NCBI RefSeq assembly: GCF_000300255.2
Contig: NC_020913.1
Coordinates: forward strand, 1,238,692 to 1,302,691
DNA from: Candidatus Methanomethylophilus alvi Mx1201
GTDB taxonomy: Archaea > Thermoplasmatota > Thermoplasmata > Methanomassiliicoccales > Methanomethylophilaceae
Length of the DNA stretch: 64,000 nucleotides
Direction of reading: 5' to 3'
This document shows positions 16,526 to 25,705 of the stretch, piece after piece. The notes below the pieces were generated by a model. The model made no database searches. It saw nothing but the letters and a program-made list of their open reading frames with translations, and was not told where the DNA came from. The translations under genes and the position numbers were made by a program. The first letter of the stretch is position 1; each line of letters opens with the position of its first letter.

Positions 16526-17794
16526 ATGTTGGTAAGTCTGCACATAACCCATTCCTCTGCCGGCGGTATGGAATGCCTGAACGACATCATACCTGGAATA
16601 GAGGATGCAGTAGGAAAGGCGCTTGCTGAATCGAAAGACGTGGAAGAATATGTCATAATACGTACGTGCAACCGTCTGGAGGCCTATGTGGCCACCGACG
16701 ACAACCACGACGTACGCCTGATGATGGAGAGGATTGTCAAGAAGACCATACCTTATTCGGACAGGGAGTTCTGGTACATACTGCAGGACAACGAGTGCAT
16801 AAAGCATCTTTTCACGGTCGTCTGCGGCATAGACTCCCTGATCGTCGGAGAGGACCAGATCCAGCATCAGACCCGCGACGCGTTCATGAAGGCCCAGAAG
16901 GAGGGGCATGTGGGCAAATCCCTCTATGCGTTGTTCAACAACGCCATCATCGTAGGGAAGAGGGTGAGGACCGAGACCGAACTCAACAAAGGGGCGGTAT
17001 CGGTCGGATACGCCGCCATAGAACTGGCCGAGAAGGAGATAGGATCCCTCGACGGTAAGAACATAGCCATCATAGGGGCCGGGGACATGGCGGGGGTCAT
17101 CGCCAAGAACCTCGTGGGAAAAGGTCCGGAGACGGTGTTCGTCTCCAACAGGACGTTCGAGAGGGCGCAGGAGCTGGCCAAGGAGCTCGGCGGGACCGCC
17201 GTGACCCTGGACCGTCTGGACGGAATGATCGCCAGGAGCGACCTCGTCCTCGTGGCCACCTCTGCGAAACACGACGTCGTGACCAAGGAGAACGTGGAGA
17301 GGGCCATGGCCGAAAGGCCCGACCGGCCCCTCCTCATGATTGACGTATCGGTGCCCACCAACATCGCCAAGGACGTGGTGGAGATACCCAATGTCAAACT
17401 CTCCACCATGGCCGCCCTGGACGCCATAGCGGCGGAGAACGTGGCCAAGAGGAAAGGGGAGATAAGCGCCGCCGAGAGGATAATCCGGCAGGAGATGCAG
17501 AAGATCGAGGACGAGCGCAAGGCGAGGGACGCCAACATCACCATCCGCGAGTTCAGCATCATGTGCGAGAGGATAAGGAGCGAGGAGGCCGCCATGGCCA
17601 AGTCCTATCTGGGCAACGGAGACGACCCCGACAAGGTCATCGACGACATGTCCCATGCGATAGTCAAGATGATAAGCGCGGAATTCATAAAGAATCTCAG
17701 AAGGGCCGCCCTGGACGGGGATTCCGAGACCGTCGAGGCGGCGGCGAGGCTGTTCGGCCTGATAAAAGAACATAACGATAAGGAGAAGGAGTGA
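16526..17794 (+). CDS. hemA: Glutamyl-tRNA reductase
   Basis: 422 aa from the ATG at 16526 (MLVSLHITH); an upstream ATG at 16511 is possible, but the frame before it overlaps the promoter region (TATA-like CTATATAG at about 16452). Reduces Glu-tRNA to glutamate-1-semialdehyde, the first step of C5 tetrapyrrole synthesis. The catalytic cysteine lies in IIRTCNRLEAY, the NADPH site in IGAGDMAGVIAKNL, and the long spinal helix and C-terminal dimer domain are present. First gene of hemA-B-L-C-cobA-D; its stop overlaps the ribosome-binding region of hemB. Confidence 0.95.
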   Translation: MLVSLHITHSSAGGMECLNDIIPGIEDAVGKALAESKDVEEYVIIRTCNRLEAYVATDDNHDVRLMMERIVKKTIPYSDREFWYILQDNECIKHLFTVVCGIDSLIVGEDQIQHQTRDAFMKAQKEGHVGKSLYALFNNAIIVGKRVRTETELNKGAVSVGYAAIELAEKEIGSLDGKNIAIIGAGDMAGVIAKNLVGKGPETVFVSNRTFERAQELAKELGGTAVTLDRLDGMIARSDLVLVATSAKHDVVTKENVERAMAERPDRPLLMIDVSVPTNIAKDVVEIPNVKLSTMAALDAIAAENVAKRKGEISAAERIIRQEMQKIEDERKARDANITIREFSIMCERIRSEEAAMAKSYLGNGDDPDKVIDDMSHAIVKMISAEFIKNLRRAALDGDSETVEAAARLFGLIKEHNDKEKE

Positions 17795-17799
17795 GAGAG

Positions 17800-18801
17800 A
17801 TGTTTCCTATAAACAGAGGGAGAAGGCTTAGACAGACACCGGAGATCAGGTCGCTGGTCCGCGAGACCCGGCTCGACCCCTCGGAGCTCATCCTCCCCGT
17901 ATTCTTCGACGCCAACATAGACGAGGTGAAGTACACCGACTCCATGCCCGGCGTCCCCACGTATCCGCTCTCCGGATACGAATCCATAACGAAGGACATC
18001 CTGGACAGCGGAGTGTCCTCCGTCCTGGTGTTCGGCGTCCCGAAGAAGAAGGATTCCGTCGGTTCCGACGCATATTCCGACGACGGGGTCGTCCAACAGG
18101 CCATCAGGGGTCTCAAAGGCGCCCTGAAGGACGGCGAGGAGCTGGTCGTCATCGCAGACCTGTGCATGTGCGAATACACCGACCACGGCCACTGCGGCGT
18201 CCTGAGGGACGACGGGGATGTGGACAACGACCCCACCATCGAACTCTACGGGAAGATCGCCGTATCCCAGGCGAGGGCCGGGGCGGACATCATCGCACCC
18301 AGCGGGATGATGGACGGGCAGATCGACGCCATCAGGACCGCCCTCGACATGGAGGGGTTCGAGAACACCCCCATCATGGCCTACTCGGCGAAGTACCAGA
18401 GCGCCTACTACGGGCCTTTCAGGGACATCGCCAACTCGGCCCCCTCCTGCCAGTGCCACGCCAGGAAGGACAGGGCCACGTACCAGATGGACCCGGCCAA
18501 CAGGCGCGAGGCCCTCAGGGAGATCGCATCCGACCTCGACGAAGGTGCAGACATCATCATGGTGAAACCGGCCGGACCCTATCTGGATATAGTGAGGGAG
18601 GCCGCGGACTCGTTCCCCGTACCCATCTGCGCATACCAGGTGTCCGGCGAGTACGCCATGATCAAGGCGGCCGCAAGGAACGGATGGATAGACGAGAAAA
18701 GGATCATGATGGAGTCCCTCATCGGCATCAAGAGGGCCGGGGCGGACATGATCATCACCTATTACGCGAAAGACGCCGCCAAGGTCCTGAGAGGGGAGTG
18801 A
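17800..18801 (+). CDS. hemB: Porphobilinogen synthase (ALA dehydratase)
   Basis: 333 aa. Condenses two 5-aminolevulinate molecules to porphobilinogen. The zinc site is visible as DLCMCEYTDHGHCGVL (three Cys plus His). The Schiff-base lysines are in SAKYQSAYYGPFRD and MVKPAG. I take the ATG at 17800, 6 bases after GGAGTG, in preference to the GTG at 17791 that would overlap the hemA stop. One base separates it from hemL. Confidence 0.95.
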   Translation: MFPINRGRRLRQTPEIRSLVRETRLDPSELILPVFFDANIDEVKYTDSMPGVPTYPLSGYESITKDILDSGVSSVLVFGVPKKKDSVGSDAYSDDGVVQQAIRGLKGALKDGEELVVIADLCMCEYTDHGHCGVLRDDGDVDNDPTIELYGKIAVSQARAGADIIAPSGMMDGQIDAIRTALDMEGFENTPIMAYSAKYQSAYYGPFRDIANSAPSCQCHARKDRATYQMDPANRREALREIASDLDEGADIIMVKPAGPYLDIVREAADSFPVPICAYQVSGEYAMIKAAARNGWIDEKRIMMESLIGIKRAGADMIITYYAKDAAKVLRGE

Positions 18802-18802
18802 A

Positions 18803-20077
18803 TTGAGACTGTCCAACTCAGAATCCGAGGCTGGTCAGCTCAGGAGGATCACCCCCGGGGGCGTCTCCTCCCCTGTCAGAGCGTTCAAGCCCTTCCCGCT
18901 CGTCATCGACAGCGGTCAGGGATGCAGGATCACCGACATAGACGGCAACGACTACGTGGACCTCTGCATGGCCTACGGGCCCCTCATCGTGGGACACTCC
19001 TGTCCCCGCGTCGCGAAGGCCGTCAGGGACCAGACCAAGAAGGGCTCCGTCTTCGGCGCCCCGTCCCATCCCGAGACCAAACTTCTGGAGAAGATCACGT
19101 CCACCGTGCCCTCGGCGGAGATGTGCAGGATGGCCGTCTCCGGTACGGAGGCCACCATGCACGCCGTCAGACTGGCCAGGGGATACACGAAGAAGAACGG
19201 CATCGTCAAGCTCAACGGAGGGTTCCACGGGGCCCACAACACCGTCCTCGTGGCGGCCGGTTCGGGATCCGTGAACGGGACCCCGAGCTCCCTCGGGGTA
19301 CCGGAGGACGACGTGAGGAACACCTACCTGGTCGAATACAACGACGCCGGCATGTTCGAATCGCTCCTCGACAGGAACGAGGACATCGCGGGCATCATAA
19401 TGGAGCCCGTCATGGGAAACGTCGGGGTGGTGACCCCTAAGAAGGGATATCTGGCCGAAATGAGGAAGATCACGAAGGAGCACGGGGCCCTCCTCATCTT
19501 CGACGAGGTCATCACCGGGTTCAGACTCTCCGCCGGGAGCGCCCAGGGGCGCTTCGGCGTCACCCCCGACCTCACTACCATGGGCAAGATCATCGGAGGG
19601 GGATACCCCGCCGGGGCGTTCATGGGGAAGAGGGAGATCATGGAGATGGTGGCCCCCAACGGACCGGTCTACGCGGCCGGCACCTTCGCAGGCAACCCGG
19701 TCTCCGCCGCCGCGGGTCTGGAGACCATAGACATCATGGCCGAGAAGGGCAGATACGACAGCCTGGAGAAAAAGACCCAGACGCTCGTGGCCCGCATGAG
19801 GGACGCCCTCGAGGACAGCGGGGTGCGGGGATGCATACAGTCCATCGCCTCCATGTTCTCCATATACTTCGGCGTCGACGAGGTCACGAACGGGAGCGAC
19901 GCCCAGAAGGCGGACAGGGACATGTTCGCCGAGATGTTCGATTACATGCTGCACCATGGGGTCTACCTGCCGCCCGGACCCATGGAGGTCGAGTTCATGT
20001 CGGCGGCGCACGACGAAGAGGCCTGCGAGAAGATCGCGAAGACCTTCGAAGGATTCCTTAAACAGGTGAAGAAATGA
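18803..20077 (+). CDS. hemL: Glutamate-1-semialdehyde 2,1-aminomutase
   Basis: 424 aa PLP enzyme converting glutamate-1-semialdehyde to 5-aminolevulinate. It shows RLTPGG-like RITPGGVSSPVRAF at the start, FDEVITGFRLS, and the PLP lysine in TTMGKIIGGGYPAGAF. The start is a TTG at 18803, one base after the hemB stop, preceded by GAGGGGAGTG as ribosome-binding site; no ATG lies near the family N-terminus. The stop overlaps the hemC start (ATGA). Confidence 0.95.
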   Translation: MRLSNSESEAGQLRRITPGGVSSPVRAFKPFPLVIDSGQGCRITDIDGNDYVDLCMAYGPLIVGHSCPRVAKAVRDQTKKGSVFGAPSHPETKLLEKITSTVPSAEMCRMAVSGTEATMHAVRLARGYTKKNGIVKLNGGFHGAHNTVLVAAGSGSVNGTPSSLGVPEDDVRNTYLVEYNDAGMFESLLDRNEDIAGIIMEPVMGNVGVVTPKKGYLAEMRKITKEHGALLIFDEVITGFRLSAGSAQGRFGVTPDLTTMGKIIGGGYPAGAFMGKREIMEMVAPNGPVYAAGTFAGNPVSAAAGLETIDIMAEKGRYDSLEKKTQTLVARMRDALEDSGVRGCIQSIASMFSIYFGVDEVTNGSDAQKADRDMFAEMFDYMLHHGVYLPPGPMEVEFMSAAHDEEACEKIAKTFEGFLKQVKK

Positions 20078-20934
20078 TCGCCGGAAGCAGAGAGAGCCAG
20101 CTGGCTATGGCACAGGCCGAGGAGTTCAAAGCGCTCCTCGAGAAGACGACGGGGGAGGCCTGCGAGATAAAGGGCATGACCTCGACCGGGGACAAGGACA
20201 TAAAGACCCATCTCGCCGACATGGGCGGGACCGGGGTCTTCGTCAAGGAGCTGGAGGAGGCCCTCCTGAACGGGGAGATCGACTGCACCGTCAACTCCCT
20301 CAAGGACATCCCCGCCCAGCTGGACCCCAGGTTCGTCGTGGCCGCCGTCCTCCCCAGGGCCGACGTCAGGGACGCCCTCATCCCGGCCTCCCTCGAGCAG
20401 CTGCAGTGCGGCGCCATCATCGGGACCTCCAGCGTGAGGAGGGAGATGATGCTCAGGGCGACCAAGCCGTCCCTGAGGGTGAAGACCCTCCGCGGAAACA
20501 TGAACACCCGCCTGGAGAAACTCCAGGAAGGGGAGTACAACGCCATAATCATGGCCAAGGCCGGCCTCGACAGGCTCGGCATCGAGAGGGATGTGCACCC
20601 CATCGACAAGCACGTGTTCGTCCCGGCGGCCGGACAGGGGGCCATCGGCATCGAGTGCAGGGCCGACGACACGAAGACCATCGAACTCCTGAAGAAGGTG
20701 GACGATGCCAAGACCCGTGCCGAGGTGAAGCTCGAGAGGGACATACTCAGGCACATGAACGCCGGGTGCTCCTCCCCCATCGGCATCAACGCCGAGCTGG
20801 TCGGGGACACGATGAAGCTCATAGCCGTGTCCTTCGCCGACATAATACCCGTCAGGATAGTCACCGAATTCCCCGCGTCCGAAGCCGATGCGAAGGCCAA
20901 GGAGATCGCGGACAGACTTCTGAAGAAGGCATGA
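20074..20934 (+). CDS. hemC: Hydroxymethylbilane synthase
   Basis: 286 aa. Polymerises four porphobilinogens to hydroxymethylbilane. GSRESQLAMAQAEE at the N-terminus, NSLKDIP, GTSSVRRE and RGNMNTRLEKL are family blocks, and the dipyrromethane cofactor cysteine is in MNAGCSSPIG. Starts within the hemL stop and ends within the cobA start (ATGA at both ends), so translation is coupled. Confidence 0.96.
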   Translation: MIAGSRESQLAMAQAEEFKALLEKTTGEACEIKGMTSTGDKDIKTHLADMGGTGVFVKELEEALLNGEIDCTVNSLKDIPAQLDPRFVVAAVLPRADVRDALIPASLEQLQCGAIIGTSSVRREMMLRATKPSLRVKTLRGNMNTRLEKLQEGEYNAIIMAKAGLDRLGIERDVHPIDKHVFVPAAGQGAIGIECRADDTKTIELLKKVDDAKTRAEVKLERDILRHMNAGCSSPIGINAELVGDTMKLIAVSFADIIPVRIVTEFPASEADAKAKEIADRLLKKA

Positions 20935-21683
20935 CCCAGATGACCGGAAAAGTATATCTCATAGGTGCCGGGCCCGGAGACACCGGACTGATCACCGTCA
21001 AAGGGCTGCAGGCCCTCCGCGAGGCAGACGTCGTCATGTACGACGCCCTTTCCAGCCCCGAACTCCTGAAGGAATGCAAAGAGGGTGCCGAACTCATCGA
21101 CGCCGGGAAGAGGGCGGCCGACCACCATCTCAGACAGTGGCAGACCAACGACCTCCTGGTGGAGTACGCACAGAAGGGGAAGGTCGTGGCAAGGCTCAAG
21201 GGAGGGGACCCGTTCCTCTTCGGAAGGGGGGCCGAGGAGGCCGAGAAGCTCAGGAAGGCGGGCGTGGAAGTGCATGTCATCCCCGGAGTGACCTCGGCCA
21301 TATCCGTCCCGGAGCTCTGCGGCATCCCCGTGACCCACAGGGACCATGCCTCCATGGTGACCTTCATAACCGGCCACGAGAAGGGCGACAGGTCCGAGGA
21401 CCGCATCGACTGGAAGAGCCTGGTCGGCGGACACGGGACCCTCGTGATCCTGATGGGACTCGAGAACGCCGGCAACATATCCGCCGGCCTCGTGGAGGGC
21501 GGGATGTCCCCCGACATGCCCGCGGCCATCCTGTCCAAGGGATCCACCCCCGACCAGAAGGTCTACGTGACCACGGTGGGGGACCTCGAGAGGACCATCA
21601 GGGAGGAGAACGTCGCCACCCCCGGCATAATGGTCATCGGCACCGTGGTCCAGCTCAGAGCGGTCCTGGGTGACCTGGCATGA
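20931..21683 (+). CDS. cobA: Uroporphyrinogen-III C-methyltransferase
   Basis: 250 aa SAM-dependent methyltransferase making precorrin-2 from uroporphyrinogen III. VYLIGAGPGDTGLIT near the N-terminus, GDPFLFGRG, PGVTSAISVPELCGIPVTHR and MGLENAG are diagnostic. The ATG at 20931 overlaps the hemC stop; a second ATG at 20940 is possible. It opens the siroheme, F430 and cobalamin branch. No precorrin-2 dehydrogenase (Met8/SirC type) is fused to it or found in the operon. Confidence 0.96.
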   Translation: MTQMTGKVYLIGAGPGDTGLITVKGLQALREADVVMYDALSSPELLKECKEGAELIDAGKRAADHHLRQWQTNDLLVEYAQKGKVVARLKGGDPFLFGRGAEEAEKLRKAGVEVHVIPGVTSAISVPELCGIPVTHRDHASMVTFITGHEKGDRSEDRIDWKSLVGGHGTLVILMGLENAGNISAGLVEGGMSPDMPAAILSKGSTPDQKVYVTTVGDLERTIREENVATPGIMVIGTVVQLRAVLGDLA

Positions 21684-22459
21684 TATCGGTCGGGTTCACA
21701 CGTCCGAGGGACAGGATCGCCGAGGGCGAGAGGATCTGCTCCGAGATGGGCTTCGAGCCCTTCGGAGCCCCCTCCTTCGACCCCGTCAGGGGGGACAAGG
21801 AGGTCTTCGACGAGATAGAGGAGGTCCTCTCCTCCGGGGAGGCGTACTTCACCCTCTTCGCATCCATCACCGCCGTGGAGGAGTGCGTCGACGAATACGG
21901 GAAGGAGAAGCTGCTGGCACTTCTGGAGAAGACCAACGTGGCCTGCACCGGCAGCAGCACCGAGAAGGTCCTCAAGAGACTCACGGGGAGGGACACCGAC
22001 CTCGTACCGGAGGTCTACTCCGGCGTCGGCGTGGCCGAGGAGATAGCCGACGAGGTCGCCTACAAGACGGTCGTCCTCCTGAGGTCGGCCGGAGGCGACG
22101 GGAAGATAGTGGACATCCTGGAGAAGGCGCACGCCAAGGTCCTCGACGAACCTGTATACGACATGGTGCCGGCGCAGATATGCGAGGATACGGAGGAACT
22201 CCTGGAGAAGACCGAGTCCGGCACTCTGGACGCCCTGCTGATGACCAGTCCCAACTCGTTCCTGGTGTTCTACGGTCAGATGACCGACAGGTTCGGGAAG
22301 GACAGGACGGACGAGGCCCTGAGGAAGACGTTCAAGGTGGCCATAGGGAGACCCACGGCGGAATCCATGTCGAAAGCCGGCATGCCCTGCGACACCATAG
22401 CGGAGACCTCCACGTTCGAAGGGATGCTGGAGACCGTGAAGAAGAAATTCGCCCTTTGA
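21680..22459 (+). CDS. hemD: Uroporphyrinogen-III synthase
   Basis: 259 aa, last gene of the operon, ATGA overlap with cobA. Closes hydroxymethylbilane with inversion of ring D. HemD is poorly conserved; the call rests on the TRPRDR start, two-domain alternating pattern, the C-terminal TSPNSFLVF and AIGRPTAESM blocks and the operon position. Its stop abuts the stop of the convergent GTPase gene. Confidence 0.9.
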   Translation: MISVGFTRPRDRIAEGERICSEMGFEPFGAPSFDPVRGDKEVFDEIEEVLSSGEAYFTLFASITAVEECVDEYGKEKLLALLEKTNVACTGSSTEKVLKRLTGRDTDLVPEVYSGVGVAEEIADEVAYKTVVLLRSAGGDGKIVDILEKAHAKVLDEPVYDMVPAQICEDTEELLEKTESGTLDALLMTSPNSFLVFYGQMTDRFGKDRTDEALRKTFKVAIGRPTAESMSKAGMPCDTIAETSTFEGMLETVKKKFAL

Positions 22460-23572
22460 TCAGGACCTCTTCACGATGATGCAGAGGATGTCCTCGTCCT
22501 CGACGATGTGGTCCATACCCACGGTCTGACCGGGGAACTTGGCGCTCTTCCCCCAGACCATGGCGTATCTGAAGGCGTTCTTGAAGTCCCTGTGGATGAG
22601 TTCGCAGACATCCCCGACGGAGTTACCCCTTTTGACGATGAGGGGCTCCTTCATGTCCGCCTCCTGCCCCTGGGGCTTGAGATATATGCGGATCATGTCG
22701 ATCTGGTCGTAGATCTCCTGCTTGAGGGCGTCCATGTTGTAACCGGTGGCGGCGGAGACGCCGACGCTCTTGTACTGCCTGTGCATCTCCTGCACGGCCT
22801 CGAGCTGTCCGGGCTTCGCCAGGTCGACCTTGTTGATGGCCATGACCGCCTTTATGTAGACGCGGTTCCCGGCCAGGACGTCCAGCATCTGCTCGACGTC
22901 TATGTCCTCGCGGACGACGACGGTGGCGTTGATGTGCCCGTAGGCGGCCACCATGTCCTTGATGGTGTCCACGGTGATCTTGGTGAGCTTGAGGGTGGGC
23001 TTGACTATTATACCGCCCTGCTGCGCGGTGGTGATGTTCACGTCGGGCGCATGCTGGTTGAGCCTGATGGCGGAGTTGTAGAGCTCCTTCAGGAGGACCC
23101 TCAGGTCGGGGTTGAAGATGTCCACGACCAGCAGGATGATGTCAGCGGACCTCGCGGCGGCGATGACCTCCCTTCCCCTCCCCTTACCTCTGGAAGCGTC
23201 CTTGATGAGACCGGGCATATCCAGGATCTGGATCTTCGCATGGTTGTACTCCATCACGCCGGGCACGACGTCCAGGGTGGTGAAGTGGTAGGCACCGACC
23301 TCTGAATGGGCCCCGGTCAGCTGGTTCAGGAGGGTGGACTTTCCCACGGACGGGAATCCGACGAGTGCGACCGTGGCGTTACCCGCCTTCTTCACATAGA
23401 ATCCCTTGGACCCGCCGCCGGCCTTGATCGTCTCGAGCCTCTTCTCCTTCTCCATGGCGAGCTTGGCGATCTTGGCCTTCAGCTTACCGATGTGCGCCTC
23501 TGTAGCCTTGTTCTTCTTGGTGTTGGCGATCTCCTTCTCCAACTCCTCGATCTGCTCCTCGATTGTAGCCAT
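22460..23572 (-). CDS. DRG/Obg-family GTPase with TGS domain
   Basis: 370 aa. A coiled-coil N-terminus (residues 1-45), then G1 VGFPSVGKSTLLN, G3 DMPGLI with the KDASRGKGRG loop, G4 NKVD, and a C-terminal TGS domain. This is the archaeal/eukaryotic DRG subfamily, a translation-associated GTPase. The unusual all-charged start (MATIEEQIEELEKEI) is typical. Convergent with hemD with no gap. Confidence 0.93.
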   Translation of the reverse strand: MATIEEQIEELEKEIANTKKNKATEAHIGKLKAKIAKLAMEKEKRLETIKAGGGSKGFYVKKAGNATVALVGFPSVGKSTLLNQLTGAHSEVGAYHFTTLDVVPGVMEYNHAKIQILDMPGLIKDASRGKGRGREVIAAARSADIILLVVDIFNPDLRVLLKELYNSAIRLNQHAPDVNITTAQQGGIIVKPTLKLTKITVDTIKDMVAAYGHINATVVVREDIDVEQMLDVLAGNRVYIKAVMAINKVDLAKPGQLEAVQEMHRQYKSVGVSAATGYNMDALKQEIYDQIDMIRIYLKPQGQEADMKEPLIVKRGNSVGDVCELIHRDFKNAFRYAMVWGKSAKFPGQTVGMDHIVEDEDILCIIVKRS

Positions 23573-23658
23573 CGGTACGCCTCCTTAGGAACTGATGATT
23601 ATGCACCCACTATTAAGGAGTTGTCATGTTTTAATCTATGACGGGATTCCGTATCATT

Positions 23659-24483
23659 ATGCCAGAGCTTCCGGAGATAGAGACGGTGAGGAGGGTCGTC
23701 GGACCACAGGTTGAGGGCAGGACCTTCGTGTCCGTCAGGGCCGCGGACAACAGGATACTCGCCAACACGGACCCTCCGGGTCTATCGGAGCGCCTGACCG
23801 GGAGGACCGTCGTATCGGTCGGAAGGAGGGGGAAGGCGCTCCTGCTCTACGACGACCTGAGAGGACACACGGTTATCCGCTTCGGGATGACGGGACAGCT
23901 GTACGTCTGTCCCCCGGATACCGCGGAGGAGAGACACACCCACGAGGTGTTCCTCCTGGACGACGGGATGGAGCTGAGGTATGTCGACCCCCGGCGCTTC
24001 GGACACATCTGGCACTTCCGCAGGGACGAGGAGGACACCTCCGGGATCCGCGGTCTGGGACTCGAACCGGACGACCCCGGACTGGACGCCGGATATCTGA
24101 AGGACAGGCTGGGAAGTAGGGGTATCACCGTCAAGGAGGGGCTCCTCGACCAGACGGTGGTCGCCGGCATCGGCAACATCTGGTCGGACGAGATGCTCTT
24201 CAAGGCGGGGATATGCCCGCTGACCCCCTGCAGAGACCTCACCGACGGTCAATTCGAGGATCTGGCACATGTCATACCGGACATCATCTCCTTCGCCATA
24301 GGGAAGAACGCCGTGAGCAGGGAGGAGTACCTGGAGGGCAGGGGCAGGAGATACTACGACGTCGGATACCTCAGGGCCTACGGCCACGAAGGGGACCCAT
24401 GTCCCAGATGCGGGAAGACGTTCGTGAGGGATACGGTCGGGGGACGCAGCACCTGCTGGTGTCCAGGATGTCAGAGAAGATGA
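23659..24483 (+). CDS. mutM: Formamidopyrimidine-DNA glycosylase (Fpg/MutM)
   Basis: 274 aa. Excises oxidised purines such as 8-oxoguanine. The start is set by the catalytic Pro-Glu directly after the initiator (MPELPEIETVRR), so the 7-residue upstream extension is excluded. RFGMTGQLY, DPRRFG, the H2TH helix (LLDQTVVAGIGNIWSDE) and the C-terminal zinc finger (CPRCGK...CWCPGCQ) are complete. Fpg is mostly bacterial, so lateral origin is likely. Confidence 0.95.
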   Translation: MPELPEIETVRRVVGPQVEGRTFVSVRAADNRILANTDPPGLSERLTGRTVVSVGRRGKALLLYDDLRGHTVIRFGMTGQLYVCPPDTAEERHTHEVFLLDDGMELRYVDPRRFGHIWHFRRDEEDTSGIRGLGLEPDDPGLDAGYLKDRLGSRGITVKEGLLDQTVVAGIGNIWSDEMLFKAGICPLTPCRDLTDGQFEDLAHVIPDIISFAIGKNAVSREEYLEGRGRRYYDVGYLRAYGHEGDPCPRCGKTFVRDTVGGRSTCWCPGCQRR

Positions 24484-24559
24484 AACCGCACCCGCATACG
24501 GATACGTCCTCTTCTTCCGAGCCACTATTTATTTAAAAGGCGATAAGATAGCGCACCCC

Positions 24560-25705
24560 ATGGATTCCAACAACGCGGGCAGTTCCGTCTTCTCCAAGAC
24601 GGTCTTCCGCTCCGTTACAGTGATGCAGATCATCGCGATGTGCGCTGCCGCCGTCATCGGCATCGCCGTCCTCTGCGTAGGAGGATTCGGAGGTTCCGCC
24701 ATAGGCTGGCTCATCGTCGCCGTGGTCATATACATGATACCGCACTTCTTCGGTGTCAAACCGAAGGCGAAGGCAGGGTTCGCCCTGATATTCGCAGTCG
24801 TGGCCATAGTGGTGGGCGGGGCCGTGGTGGGACCTTCCTTCGTGGACAACAACAGCAGGGAGTCGGTCTCGGACCACGGGGCCTTCAGCGACGTCGGCTA
24901 TGTGTACGACGACTCCGCGAGGACGATAACCGTGGATGCGGACTTCGACATGACCGGATACGACGGGGACACAATCTACCTGTGCTATGCGAAGGTCACC
25001 CTGGTACCGTTCAACAGCTCTCCGCAGATAGAGGGTCTCAAGAACATACCGTTGGACAGCACCCACATCTCCGGCAGCCATCTGCAGTACACGCTGACGG
25101 GATCGGACTTCGACATGTCCGAGCTGTACAACCTGGTCCTGGCGATCGGAAAGACCGACGAGAACGGCGACGTGGTGTATGACGGGAATTCCGCCTCCAT
25201 CGCCACCCTCACCGGGTTCACCGGGGCCGGATGCAGTTCGCAGTGCTACACCGGGGCCGCCGTCGTCATGCTCTACGTCCTGTTCATATTCTTCCTGATC
25301 CTCGTGTTCTCGACGCTCCTCAGAAGGACCATCAGCGGCAAGAGAAAGAAGATGGAGAACGACGGACGCCTGTACCCCCAGGGATACGGGAGATGCGACA
25401 AGTGCGGCGCATTGGTCCTCCCGGGAGAGATCAAGTGCAGGAAGTGCGGCGCATACATCGACCGTCCCGAGGAGATGAGGAGGAAGAAGGACGACTTCTT
25501 CCAGTGCTCCGCATGCGGTGCGGAGGTACCGGGGGACGCACAGGTCTGCCCCAAGTGCGGCGCGAAGTTCGATGGCGTGGAGAACGTCGTCTCCCACATC
25601 GACGGGAAAGTGGACGTGAGCGAGGAATCATATCCCTGCCCCAAGTGCGGGGAGATGGTCCCGAAGAACGCCGTCTTCTGTCCCAAGTGCGGGAAGAAGT
25701 TCTGA
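24560..25705 (+). CDS. Membrane protein with C-terminal zinc-ribbon repeats
   Basis: 381 aa. Two or three hydrophobic helices at the N-terminus (about residues 20-100), an extracytoplasmic Asp-rich segment, one more helix (about 240-260), then a cytoplasmic tail with three double zinc ribbons: CDKCG...CRKCG, CSACG...CPKCG, CPKCG...CPKCG. Such zinc-ribbon membrane proteins are common in this archaeal group but have no assigned function. The group II intron relic begins directly after its stop. Confidence 0.85.
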   Translation: MDSNNAGSSVFSKTVFRSVTVMQIIAMCAAAVIGIAVLCVGGFGGSAIGWLIVAVVIYMIPHFFGVKPKAKAGFALIFAVVAIVVGGAVVGPSFVDNNSRESVSDHGAFSDVGYVYDDSARTITVDADFDMTGYDGDTIYLCYAKVTLVPFNSSPQIEGLKNIPLDSTHISGSHLQYTLTGSDFDMSELYNLVLAIGKTDENGDVVYDGNSASIATLTGFTGAGCSSQCYTGAAVVMLYVLFIFFLILVFSTLLRRTISGKRKKMENDGRLYPQGYGRCDKCGALVLPGEIKCRKCGAYIDRPEEMRRKKDDFFQCSACGAEVPGDAQVCPKCGAKFDGVENVVSHIDGKVDVSEESYPCPKCGEMVPKNAVFCPKCGKKF

